Of a stretch of 59,680 nt of DNA, positions 7,524-15,783 are shown piece after piece (positions within the stretch are counted from its first letter, which is position 1; every line of letters begins with the position of its first letter). A program made the translations under genes and the position numbers. The DNA is from a virus, in IMG/VR virus record IMGVR_UViG_3300047548_000588, positions 1 through 59,680 of that record; one strand, written 5' to 3'. The notes below the pieces were generated by a model. That model searched no databases. It worked only from the letters and a program-made list of their open reading frames with translations, and was not told where the DNA came from.

Positions 7524-10043
7524 TTAATCTTTAGGTAAAATTGTTTCTCTAGGAAACAATACATAAAAATCTTCGCTGTCGATAGGATTAGGAGTAGGAG
7601 TAGCACTTGGTAAGTCAGTATACTCCCAAATTGGTGGATCTATTTCTGTCCTATCAATATCATAGGTAATACTTTTATCAACTGTAAATCTATCAATTTG
7701 GAAATTAATTTCATTTAACCTATAGTTTCTGCCTATTGGATCTTTCCAATTATTGTTTATATTATTTGCTATAGTTTTTGCAAATCCGGGCTTAGTGTAA
7801 CAAATAACCCAAGCTTGTGTGTACCCTAAAGTACTACCATTTTCTTGCTGTGAAGTCATCCATAATGGTAATAATGAGCTATCAGGTTCTTCTCCTAAAA
7901 CATCACCTACTTGAACCCTCATATTGTAAAGTGAGTTTGGATGCAATATCTGTGCGAAGCCTGGACTTAGGCTTGTATAGTATTCTTTACCTAATATCTC
8001 TATCCAACTGACATAAATGTTCACAACGCTAGTCCAATAAGGACCTAAAAATAAGGGTATCAATCTAGGCCAAACTATAGTTTTTGGTATACTCGCGCCT
8101 TCAGGATTTACTAGGTTATCAACTACCTCGCTATATACAACTTCGTATACTACTTCTCCTAAATTGTTTTTTGCTATGGCCGTTTTTATTTCACCTAAAG
8201 TAATGTTTCTCCAATAATGATTTTCATTAATGGCGGATAAGTACTGATTAATATCACTGGCGTAAATATTATAGGAGTGTGCATAAATTACGCTTGTTGC
8301 TTTCCCAAAATATATGTCATCAGGTCTATATAAAAATTCTTGGGGTATCAGTTCATTATTTTGTAATAAGCTATTTAAAATTTCTCTATCTTCTATACTT
8401 GGTGATGCTTTAATGTATAGTTTATCTGTAGGTTGTGCATATCTTTGTAGAACATTAATAGTAAATTCCTTCGATAATGTAACTACTGAAAATTCTGGAG
8501 AAAATGCTCTTATTTCAAATGAAAACTCTGTGTTAGTTCCTAAAGGTAATTCTACGCTTGTGGGTTGGTTTGCAACAACCCCTGTTATTTCGCCATTATT
8601 TAATAAAGATAAATTAGGTGGCAAGCTTCCATTAATAATTTCATATTGTAAATCAACATCCGATATTGCTGCTACTCTTAGGGTACTTATAGTGCCATTA
8701 AATATCGTTCCTAAATCTTTTGGAGTTATCCAAGTAATTACGCCTTTTACAGTCTTATATACTAGTAAGGAAAAATTAAATATTGGACTAACTACTGCTA
8801 GATTATTACTTTTTATAACTCTAACTGAAAAATTAAATTCCTGTATGCCTTCTTCATCTAGAATAGGTGTTCCTACTATCCATCCGGTCTGAGAATCTCC
8901 TGATAAGAATGTAGGAGTATTAAGGAATTGATATATTAGTGTAGAACCATCAAAATCATATCCTAGAATTCTAAAAGCAAAATAATTATTACTTTCTTTT
9001 TTACCTATGTCTGCAAATGATGTTAACGGTACAGTAAATTGCTGACTAGGTTCAGCTGGTACTATATAATATCCAAAATTCTCAGGGTCACTCTTGCTTA
9101 TGTTAAATGTAAGTGGTCTAGTGTTTAATATAGTAGGTATTCTGGTATTAGGCAAATATCCTGGCCCACCTGAAAAAACGGAAGTATTTTGATTAATTAT
9201 TGTAATCGAATATTCAGAAGTATCATTACCTAATGGGCTATTCAATCTTAAGACAAAGGTATAGGTTTGGATAGTAGGAGATCCAGACGAAACGCTGGGT
9301 AATGTTGTAGTCATAAATCCTGTTCCAGAATTTAGAATTACAATAGGCCCATTTTGTGTAGAACTAATAGTAAAAGTCGTACTATTCAGTATTTCTTTTA
9401 CATAATACGTAGTTCCTTCAGAAATTCCACCAAAAACACTGCCTGAAAATATTATAGGCCTACCGACAACAAACCCTGTAGTACTTATACAAGTAAAAGT
9501 ATTATTAGAATTATCAGTAATAGTCGTGGCTGTCTCAACTAAGGGAGAACTAATGTTTATTAAAGGAGCTTGTGGATATCCCCTTAGTATTCCTAATTCA
9601 TTAATTTCTAATCCTGGGGGTAGGATACCTTCTTTTACTTCGATGTAAACAGGATTGTCTGGGTTAGGATTTGAATACTCAATGGCTAATTCGACCCAGG
9701 TACTATCTAATACACTTAATAAATCACCTTCAGGTGTCGTAAACTGAGGAATAGCCGCACCTGAAATAGTGATAGAAAATGTTCTATCTCTTAAACCACC
9801 TAAATTATCAATAGCGCGTAAACTAAATGTATATATAGTATCTTTGTCAACTGTAGCAGGAGTACCACTTAGTACACCTGTATTTTGAAATGTTACTCCT
9901 TCAGGTAAATCTCCACTCAAAAAAATGTAGGAAACACTTACTGCGGGACTTACAGGAGTTGCGATAAAAGTATATTCAAGAAAGATTTGTGCAGGGAAAC
10001 TGCCTAAACTTCCTGATTTTGTTTGCCAAATAGGTTGTGCCAT
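7524..10043 (-). CDS. Ig-like (He_PIG) domain virion protein, 839 aa
   Basis: Contains repeated putative-Ig motifs of the He_PIG type: LPEGVTFQNTGVLSGTP near residue 50, LPPGLEINELGILRGYP near 140 and LPPNLSLLNNGEITGV near 475. Each has the L-P-x-G/N-hydrophobic ... G-x-h-x-G signature followed by strands. Such domains decorate tails, baseplates and fibres and are thought to aid attachment to cell surfaces. The C-terminal 250 residues lose the repeats and look like a separate virion module. It lies directly downstream of the endolysin gene (1-base gap). Exact virion position is unknown. Confidence 0.75.
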   Translation of the reverse strand: MAQPIWQTKSGSLGSFPAQIFLEYTFIATPVSPAVSVSYIFLSGDLPEGVTFQNTGVLSGTPATVDKDTIYTFSLRAIDNLGGLRDRTFSITISGAAIPQFTTPEGDLLSVLDSTWVELAIEYSNPNPDNPVYIEVKEGILPPGLEINELGILRGYPQAPLINISSPLVETATTITDNSNNTFTCISTTGFVVGRPIIFSGSVFGGISEGTTYYVKEILNSTTFTISSTQNGPIVILNSGTGFMTTTLPSVSSGSPTIQTYTFVLRLNSPLGNDTSEYSITIINQNTSVFSGGPGYLPNTRIPTILNTRPLTFNISKSDPENFGYYIVPAEPSQQFTVPLTSFADIGKKESNNYFAFRILGYDFDGSTLIYQFLNTPTFLSGDSQTGWIVGTPILDEEGIQEFNFSVRVIKSNNLAVVSPIFNFSLLVYKTVKGVITWITPKDLGTIFNGTISTLRVAAISDVDLQYEIINGSLPPNLSLLNNGEITGVVANQPTSVELPLGTNTEFSFEIRAFSPEFSVVTLSKEFTINVLQRYAQPTDKLYIKASPSIEDREILNSLLQNNELIPQEFLYRPDDIYFGKATSVIYAHSYNIYASDINQYLSAINENHYWRNITLGEIKTAIAKNNLGEVVYEVVYSEVVDNLVNPEGASIPKTIVWPRLIPLFLGPYWTSVVNIYVSWIEILGKEYYTSLSPGFAQILHPNSLYNMRVQVGDVLGEEPDSSLLPLWMTSQQENGSTLGYTQAWVICYTKPGFAKTIANNINNNWKDPIGRNYRLNEINFQIDRFTVDKSITYDIDRTEIDPPIWEYTDLPSATPTPNPIDSEDFYVLFPRETILPKD

Positions 10044-10044
10044 A

Positions 10045-10665
10045 TTATCCTTTTAGGTATTTTAACGCAATATCATAATGATGCTGTCTATCTGCCAATC
10101 CATTAGTTCCACCATTGATTCTTTTTGTTAAGCCAATAAAATCATTTCTATCACAAAACGCATTTAGTTTGTTAGTATCCCAAAACCATCCTGCACTTAC
10201 ACATGCTCCTGAGGGTGTTTCTAAGTATTCTACTGCTGCATCCAAGTCCATTTCTAACGATTTTGCGAATCTTGTATAATTATCTCTGCCTGTTATTTGT
10301 ATCAACCCTCTGCCTCTAAACTTCCATCCGTCACCTGATTTTTCATCACCATTTTTCATACGATTTGCATATACGCGATTAGCTATTTTCTCTGGATTTC
10401 TTGCGTATTGATTTGCTAATTCTCTTGTAGGAAAATATCTAGGGAATATGCGCAATAACCCATCAGCAGAATAGTTCAAATTTTCTATTACAAGGTTAAA
10501 TCCACCTGATTCGTGTGCAAGTTGTGCTAAAAACGCCGCAGTTCTTTCCTCAGTATCCAATATATTATAATACATTGCTATAGTATATAAAGGCCCCACG
10601 TATCGTTCTAACACAATTCTACGTGTTCCTGGACAAACTTTTTGTAATAATTCTATAGTAATCAT
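10045..10665 (-). CDS. GH19 chitinase-like endolysin
   Basis: 206-aa lysozyme-type glycoside hydrolase family 19 enzyme, expected to cut peptidoglycan glycan strands at lysis. Signatures in order are FLAQLAHESGGF (residues 45-56, catalytic Glu52), ENLNYSADGL (61-70, second acidic residue), YANRMKNGDEKSGDGWKFRG and RGLIQITGRDNYTRF, then the C-terminal RINGGTNGL. No signal peptide, so a holin is expected; the 107-aa protein at 35.4 kb is a weak candidate. It is single-domain and full length. A short hairpin with TTAGGA overlaps the upstream stop and may couple translation. Confidence 0.92.
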   Translation of the reverse strand: MITIELLQKVCPGTRRIVLERYVGPLYTIAMYYNILDTEERTAAFLAQLAHESGGFNLVIENLNYSADGLLRIFPRYFPTRELANQYARNPEKIANRVYANRMKNGDEKSGDGWKFRGRGLIQITGRDNYTRFAKSLEMDLDAAVEYLETPSGACVSAGWFWDTNKLNAFCDRNDFIGLTKRINGGTNGLADRQHHYDIALKYLKG

Positions 10666-10680
10666 AATTTTTCCTAATTA

Positions 10681-11895
10681 TTAGGATATAGCTCCTATAA
10701 TATACCATTGAGTTGTTGAGGCTGCGATATAATTTATAGTGGAGTTAGCTGCTTGAACATATGCTGCATTAGCAGATCCAAACCCTATAGATGCGTTACT
10801 AGCTGGAAACACATTCAAGGTGTCTGATGTAGTATTTGTTATGTAAATAACTAATCCAGATACAGCTACAGGTAATATAACACTGTTTGCACCTGAAGTT
10901 ACCGTACTAACTATATTTATTGTATTTCCCAATGCTGTGGCAGTACCTTGTGTAGTACCTGCAGCACTTATGCCTGTTTGTACTGAATTTATTAAATATT
11001 GATTGGTTCTTAAGTTACCGCCTTGAATATTTCCTGTTGCTGTTATTAGACCTGTAGTGCTTATATTACCTATGTTAGCATTACCTACAATATTTGCAGT
11101 GCCATTAGTCCTAATTACCAAATTACCAACATTAGCAGTTCCTGTAACAAATACATTACTAAGATTACCCACCGAAGTAATATTAGGTTGTGCACCAACA
11201 CTAACGGTATTCGCTACATTTGAAAATGCTGATCTTAGGTTAGGAACCTGAGTAGTTGAAGTAACTATTAAAGGTGCGTTGCCTGTAGCTATTGTAGAAA
11301 TTAAACGAGAACCCGTAATATTACCTGAGGCCGTTACTAAAGTGACACCTATATTACCTATGTTAGCATTACCTGATACACTTAGGCTTGCTAATGCACC
11401 AAGTGATGTAATATTGGGCTGAGACGCTGTAATTATTGTGCCACCTAAAAAATTTGCGCTTATTAAATTAGCGCCTAATAAAGATCCTCCATTACCGCTA
11501 CCCAATAAAATATCATCGCTAAATATGGCTGTATTTGCTGAAATATTGTTGACACCTAAAATATTTCCGCCCGTACCATTGGCAATTACTATGGAACTTT
11601 CAATATTTACATTCCCTATATTAGCATTACCTGTTATACTTAAATTTGCTAGTATTCCTAATGAAGTAATATTAGGTTGTGCATTGGTTGTAACCGTACC
11701 TGCATTAATTGCACTATTGGACCAATCTAAATTACCTTGACTGTCAATAATTAAAACTTGTGATGTTGAACCTGTATTAGCCGGTAAATTTAAAGAATAA
11801 GGCGCGGTTGCCCTATTAGAAGATAAAGTTATACCTTGTAACCCTATTTGAAAACTATTACTAGTAGTTCCTGCTAATTTTATTTTATTCGCCAT
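10681..11895 (-). CDS. Repeat-built tail fibre-like protein, 404 aa
   Basis: Built from degenerate repeats of the type QPNITSLG-x-L-x-x-L-x-hydrophobic-x-GNANIGN, each followed by a Gly/Asn strand region such as NGTGGNILGVNNISANT. This beta-helical pattern is typical of fibre shafts in T4-like environmental phages and recurs in the genes at 11968, 13480 and 37028. The N-terminus (KIKLAGTTSNSFQIGLQG) resembles that of the 499-aa neighbour. The C-terminal 80 residues differ and could be a tip domain. A TATAAATA late box and a leader hairpin precede it. Confidence 0.75.
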   Translation of the reverse strand: MANKIKLAGTTSNSFQIGLQGITLSSNRATAPYSLNLPANTGSTSQVLIIDSQGNLDWSNSAINAGTVTTNAQPNITSLGILANLSITGNANIGNVNIESSIVIANGTGGNILGVNNISANTAIFSDDILLGSGNGGSLLGANLISANFLGGTIITASQPNITSLGALASLSVSGNANIGNIGVTLVTASGNITGSRLISTIATGNAPLIVTSTTQVPNLRSAFSNVANTVSVGAQPNITSVGNLSNVFVTGTANVGNLVIRTNGTANIVGNANIGNISTTGLITATGNIQGGNLRTNQYLINSVQTGISAAGTTQGTATALGNTINIVSTVTSGANSVILPVAVSGLVIYITNTTSDTLNVFPASNASIGFGSANAAYVQAANSTINYIAASTTQWYIIGAIS

Positions 11896-11919
11896 TTTCG
11901 CATTCCTTTAAGAAGAACA

Positions 11920-11944
11920 GGAGAGTTGCGGCTAACAACTCTCC
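11920..11944 (-). other. 9-bp leader hairpin before the 404-aa fibre gene
   Basis: Arms GGAGAGTTG and CAACTCTCC with a 7-nt loop, placed just downstream of the late box. It would therefore sit at the 5' end of the transcript. The tail after the stem is only weakly T-rich, so it is more likely an mRNA-stability or leader element than a terminator. Confidence 0.6.
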
Positions 11945-11958
11945 CACGATTACAACTT

Positions 11959-11966
11959 TATTTATA
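11959..11966 (-). promoter_or_regulatory. Consensus T4 late promoter TATAAATA
   Basis: Exact TATAAATA on the minus strand, in the gap between two fibre genes and upstream of a leader hairpin. It is the best match in the window to the classical T4 late box. Confidence 0.75.
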
Positions 11967-11967
11967 A

Positions 11968-13467
11968 TTAAATTGGTAAGGCATAAGTTATTAGAACTCT
12001 ACCCGAACCTCCTGATGCCCCTGCAGCAGTGTAATATAATTCTACATTAATGGGGGTTCCCACTGGACCCACTGATGAAGGAACGTCGTATCTACCTACT
12101 GTTGTCAAGTCGCTATCACCGGCACCAGCAAATTGAGTAGGAATACCTTGTGGACCCACAGTGATAGTTGCTCCAGTGCCACCGCTGAATGCTGAATCAA
12201 CGATAATGCTTACTGTGTCAACAATAGCATTTGCAGGTAAAGTAAATGCACTTATTGTAGCATTTGAACTGACAACGAAAGGTGTGCTTACAACCGTCAT
12301 CATACCTACAGGCTGTGGTGCACTCCAACTTAAGTTTCCATTTCCGTCAGTTGATAAGAATTCACCTGCATTTCCGCCTGAAATCTTGACATTAGAAACA
12401 GGACCTAGGTTAGCAACACCATCTACTGTTAGACCTGTTAGAGTTCCAACAGAAGTAATGTTTGTCTGTGCATTTGTTAATATAGTACCACTTAAATTAC
12501 CAATGAATGTGTCAGCGCGTACATTACCTAACGTTGTCCAGTTAACAACTTCATTGTTGATACTTACTTGACTACCAAATGCAAATTCACTATTACTTGT
12601 GTCCCAGCCCATAAATGCTGTTGCACCTGCATTACCAGCAGTGTTCCAATAGTTTAATGCAGTACCAACGTCATAATTAGTGTTAGAAGTTAGTGGACCA
12701 CCATTAGAACTTTGTAATTGTATGATTGGATCTTTTACTGACAATGTATCAACATTAATGTATGTTAAATTACCATTGACAGTTAAATTACCACCAACTA
12801 AAACGTTACCTTGAACATCTAAATTTGTTAATGTACCAACGCTTGTAATATTAGGTTGTGCATTTGACGTAACAGTCTCAGCTATTAAAGCGTTTGCTAC
12901 CTGTCCTGTTATATTAGCAGCCGTAATACTTGTTAGTAACGCACCATTTCCGCTTAAGTTTGTAGCGAATAATGTATTAGTATCAGTGTTAAATGTGAAG
13001 TTAGCACTAGCACCAAATGAACCGCTACTGTTGAACTGAACTTGTGTATTATCACCACCTGCCTGTTGGAAATCAACAGGAGCGCCATTTGCGTAATAAT
13101 AGTTATCAGTTAGAATACCACCTGTACTTATATTACCTGTAACGTTAGCATTTCCTGATACACTTAGATTTGCCAGTGTACCAAGTGATGTGATATTGGG
13201 TTGTGAGCTTGAAGTAACTGTATCAGCAACTAATGCATTTGCTACTTGACCAACAATGTTAGCTGCTACAATGTTAGTTAAGCCTGCTGCATTACCTACG
13301 AAAATACCTTCAGATGCAGTAATATTACCTGCAGTTAGGCTTACAAAAGAGGTATTTGCACCATTTTTTACTTCAAGATTACCTGAAGCATTTTGTAGCA
13401 AAGGACCCGTAAATCCTAATTGGAAATTACCTCCTTGGGTACCTTTAATTTTAATCCATGTACTCAT
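11968..13467 (-). CDS. Repeat-built tail fibre-like protein, 499 aa
   Basis: Paralogue of its two neighbours. Starts STWIKIKGTQGGNFQLGFTG, similar to the 404-aa gene, then repeats of SQPNITSLGTLANLSVSGNA type around residues 80-110, 200-230 and 330-360. An internal segment (LTYINVDTLSVKDPIIQLQS, then FMGWDTSNSEFAFGS) is a known module of phage fibre proteins. The C-terminus is a compact beta domain ending in GRVLITYALPI, also similar to the end of the 740-aa gene (GEGLLIINFK). Probably a fibre or fibre subunit for host recognition. Confidence 0.75.
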   Translation of the reverse strand: MSTWIKIKGTQGGNFQLGFTGPLLQNASGNLEVKNGANTSFVSLTAGNITASEGIFVGNAAGLTNIVAANIVGQVANALVADTVTSSSQPNITSLGTLANLSVSGNANVTGNISTGGILTDNYYYANGAPVDFQQAGGDNTQVQFNSSGSFGASANFTFNTDTNTLFATNLSGNGALLTSITAANITGQVANALIAETVTSNAQPNITSVGTLTNLDVQGNVLVGGNLTVNGNLTYINVDTLSVKDPIIQLQSSNGGPLTSNTNYDVGTALNYWNTAGNAGATAFMGWDTSNSEFAFGSQVSINNEVVNWTTLGNVRADTFIGNLSGTILTNAQTNITSVGTLTGLTVDGVANLGPVSNVKISGGNAGEFLSTDGNGNLSWSAPQPVGMMTVVSTPFVVSSNATISAFTLPANAIVDTVSIIVDSAFSGGTGATITVGPQGIPTQFAGAGDSDLTTVGRYDVPSSVGPVGTPINVELYYTAAGASGGSGRVLITYALPI

Positions 13468-13479
13468 TTTTATATTCCT

Positions 13480-15693
13480 TTATTTAAAATTGATTATTAA
13501 GAGTCCCTCACCTGTGGAGCTTAAACCCGAATCAATGGTTAAAATTAATTGGGTAGCTAAGGCATATTTATACGCAGGTGAAACCGTATATGTGCCCACT
13601 GAATTTGCTAAACAGTCTGTAGTTGTAAACAATCTATTAGCATTTAAAGAATCTCCCACACTTAGTGTAGGGTTAGTACCATTAAATGGTGTATTTATTA
13701 TTATTGAAATTTCTGTTATTATAGTATTAGCTGCAACTAGAACTAAATTTAATAAAGATGCCGATGTATAACTAAACGGTGTTTTAATAGTTCCCGCAAC
13801 ATTGTTTGCTACATTAGCAGTTTCAGCATATGAAACTATAGCATTTAATGTGCCTGAAACACTTAGATTACCTGTAACATCTAAGCCTGATTGGCTGAAT
13901 ACTGCAATATTAGATGTTCCTCCTATACTAGCAGTAATATTTCCGCCGGCTGCTGGTATAGATAGATTTGAATCACCGTTTATTATATTAGATACTGCCA
14001 CATTACCAAGCGAAATATTACTTAAAAGACCCCCATCACCAATAAAGTAGTTAGCTGTAATGGTGTCAACACCTAAAATATTTCCGCCTGTCCCATTCCC
14101 AATAATTATTGCATCTTGGGCATTTAAGTTACCTATATTAGCATTGCTAGTAACACTTAAACTGTTAAGAGTACCTATTGAAGTAATATTAGGTTGTGAT
14201 GGCGTTGTGATTGTACCTGCTAAATAGTTAGCACTAATTAAATTTGCACCTATTAAAGAACCACCGGTGCCATTACCTAAATTTAATTCTCCCTCTAAAT
14301 TAGCACCATTGCTATGTACCTGTAATATATTTGATACGCCATTAATACTAGTATTAACATTGCCATTAAAGTCCACTAATACATTACTAGTGCCGTTGAC
14401 AATAGCAGTTCCATTTCCCCCATTACCAGATGCAGTACTCCAAGATAGATTACCTAATCCATCAGTAGTTAATACTTGTCCATTGGCACCGCCTCCGATA
14501 ATTACATCACTCACATTACCTAAATTAGCTGTGCCTGCTACTCTTAAATTTGCTAATATTCCAACTGAAGTAATATTAGGTTGTGATGGCGTTGTGATTG
14601 TACCTGCTAAATAGTTAGCACTAATTAAATTTGCACCTATTAAAGAACCACCGGTGCCATTACCTAAATTTAATTCTCCCTCTAAATTAGCACCATTGCT
14701 ATGTACCTGTAATATATTTGATACGCCATTAATACTAGTATTAACATTGCCATTTAATTCTACAATTACACTACTATTTCCGTTAACGATTGCAGTTCCA
14801 TTTCCTATGTTACTAGATGTAGTGCTCCAAGATAGGTTACCTGATCCATCAGTAGTTAGTACTTGTCCACTTGATCCTCCGGTAATTATTATATTACTTA
14901 CATTACCTAAATTAGCTGTGCCTGCTACTCTTAAATTTGCTAATATTCCAACTGAAGTAATATTAGGTTGTGCAGAGGTTCGTAAAGTACCATAAAAGGA
15001 ATTGGATGTGATATTATTTGCACCTAAAATATCTCCACCCGAACCTGAAGCTATAACTACGGAATCTTCAGCGACTTGTAATACATTAGCTACACCATTA
15101 ACACTCGTATTGACATTTCCATTTAATTCTACAACTACATTACTATTTCCGTTTATTATAGCGGTGCCATTAGCTTGATTTGTTGCCCAAGATAAATTTC
15201 CAGAACCATCGGTGGTTAGAAATTGCCCAATTGTTCCGCCTCTGATAATTACATTACTTACATTACCTAAATTAGCAATTCCTGATACATTTAGTGATGA
15301 AAGTGTACCCGTTGTTGCTGATATGTTACCTGATAAATTAATATTATTAACAGTATCTATGTCTGTTGGTAATTCAATATATAAAGTTTGGTTTGAATCT
15401 ATTAAAGTTGCCGTGGTAGGTAATGTACTAGGTATAGTTTGTGTGAATAAATATAAAGTACTTGAATATGTCCTAACGCAGGCAATTTTAGCAGAAATAA
15501 CAACATCACCTGTAGGTTTAGGTGTTACCGTTATACCTGCGCCCGGAGTTTTATTAACAGATGACACGCCCGTGGTTACTTGATTTTGGAATAATTGATT
15601 AAAATTTTCTTGAGTTTTTTGAAAAGCGGATCTTATAGGATCCGCACTAGGGTCGTCTGGAAAATCCCCAAAATCTATATTTTTTTGACTCAC
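13480..15693 (-). CDS. Repeat-built tail fibre-like protein, about 737 aa
   Basis: Largest of three adjacent fibre paralogues. The N-terminus (SQKNIDFGDFPDDPSADPIR, then a helical QKTQENFNQLFQ) is an attachment-type module. The shaft has at least five repeats of NITSVGILANLRVAGTANLG plus GNANTSING modules. I place the start at GTG 15693, because AAAGGA is 9 bases upstream of it; the ATG at 15702 would touch the ribosome site. Two 129-residue units are near-identical at DNA level (see the repeat entry). The C-terminal domain (residues about 640-737) is non-repetitive. Confidence 0.78.
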   Translation of the reverse strand: MSQKNIDFGDFPDDPSADPIRSAFQKTQENFNQLFQNQVTTGVSSVNKTPGAGITVTPKPTGDVVISAKIACVRTYSSTLYLFTQTIPSTLPTTATLIDSNQTLYIELPTDIDTVNNINLSGNISATTGTLSSLNVSGIANLGNVSNVIIRGGTIGQFLTTDGSGNLSWATNQANGTAIINGNSNVVVELNGNVNTSVNGVANVLQVAEDSVVIASGSGGDILGANNITSNSFYGTLRTSAQPNITSVGILANLRVAGTANLGNVSNIIITGGSSGQVLTTDGSGNLSWSTTSSNIGNGTAIVNGNSSVIVELNGNVNTSINGVSNILQVHSNGANLEGELNLGNGTGGSLIGANLISANYLAGTITTPSQPNITSVGILANLRVAGTANLGNVSDVIIGGGANGQVLTTDGLGNLSWSTASGNGGNGTAIVNGTSNVLVDFNGNVNTSINGVSNILQVHSNGANLEGELNLGNGTGGSLIGANLISANYLAGTITTPSQPNITSIGTLNSLSVTSNANIGNLNAQDAIIIGNGTGGNILGVDTITANYFIGDGGLLSNISLGNVAVSNIINGDSNLSIPAAGGNITASIGGTSNIAVFSQSGLDVTGNLSVSGTLNAIVSYAETANVANNVAGTIKTPFSYTSASLLNLVLVAANTIITEISIIINTPFNGTNPTLSVGDSLNANRLFTTTDCLANSVGTYTVSPAYKYALATQLILTIDSGLSSTGEGLLIINFK
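14179..14972. repeat. Tandem 387-bp repeat inside fibre gene
   Basis: Period 387 bp (129 codons, in frame). Blocks 14179-14367 and 14566-14754 (189 bp) read as identical; blocks 14513-14585 and 14900-14972 (73 bp) are also identical. Between them about 145 bp (14368-14512 against 14755-14899) differ at roughly a quarter of positions. The mosaic of identical and diverged blocks suggests recombination or gene conversion between shaft repeats. Confidence 0.9.
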
Positions 15694-15717
15694 CGTTATC
15701 ATTCCTTTACGATAATG

Positions 15718-15725
15718 TATTTATC
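15718..15725 (-). promoter_or_regulatory. Late promoter box GATAAATA
   Basis: Minus-strand GATAAATA about 25 bases before the GTG start of the 737-aa fibre gene, between that gene and the terminator of the preceding unit. Confidence 0.6.
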
Positions 15726-15741
15726 AAAAGTTTGTCCAAAA

Positions 15742-15768
15742 AAATACCCGGGAATTCCCCGGGTATTT
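15742..15768 (-). terminator. Rho-independent terminator after the 703-aa gene
   Basis: 11-bp stem (AAATACCCGGG / CCCGGGTATTT) with a 5-nt loop. On the minus strand the stem runs into a tract of seven T. It separates the 703-aa gene from the fibre unit, which has its own late box. Confidence 0.9.
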
Positions 15769-15783
15769 AAAATGCAGTTTATT

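Noticed and set aside
10668-10684. CCTAATAATTAGG stem as terminator between fibre and endolysin genes
   Set aside because: Short, followed by A not T on the coding strand, and it contains the endolysin ribosome site; translational coupling is more likely.
14179-14972. Repeats considered as a CRISPR or other array
   Set aside because: Repeat units are 387 bp, in frame with a fibre gene and have no spacers.
14267-14995. Two near-identical open frames (about 115 codons) on the + strand
   Set aside because: They lie antisense to the fibre gene and are similar only because they mirror its 387-bp repeat; composition is Pro/Leu-rich and has no ribosome sites.
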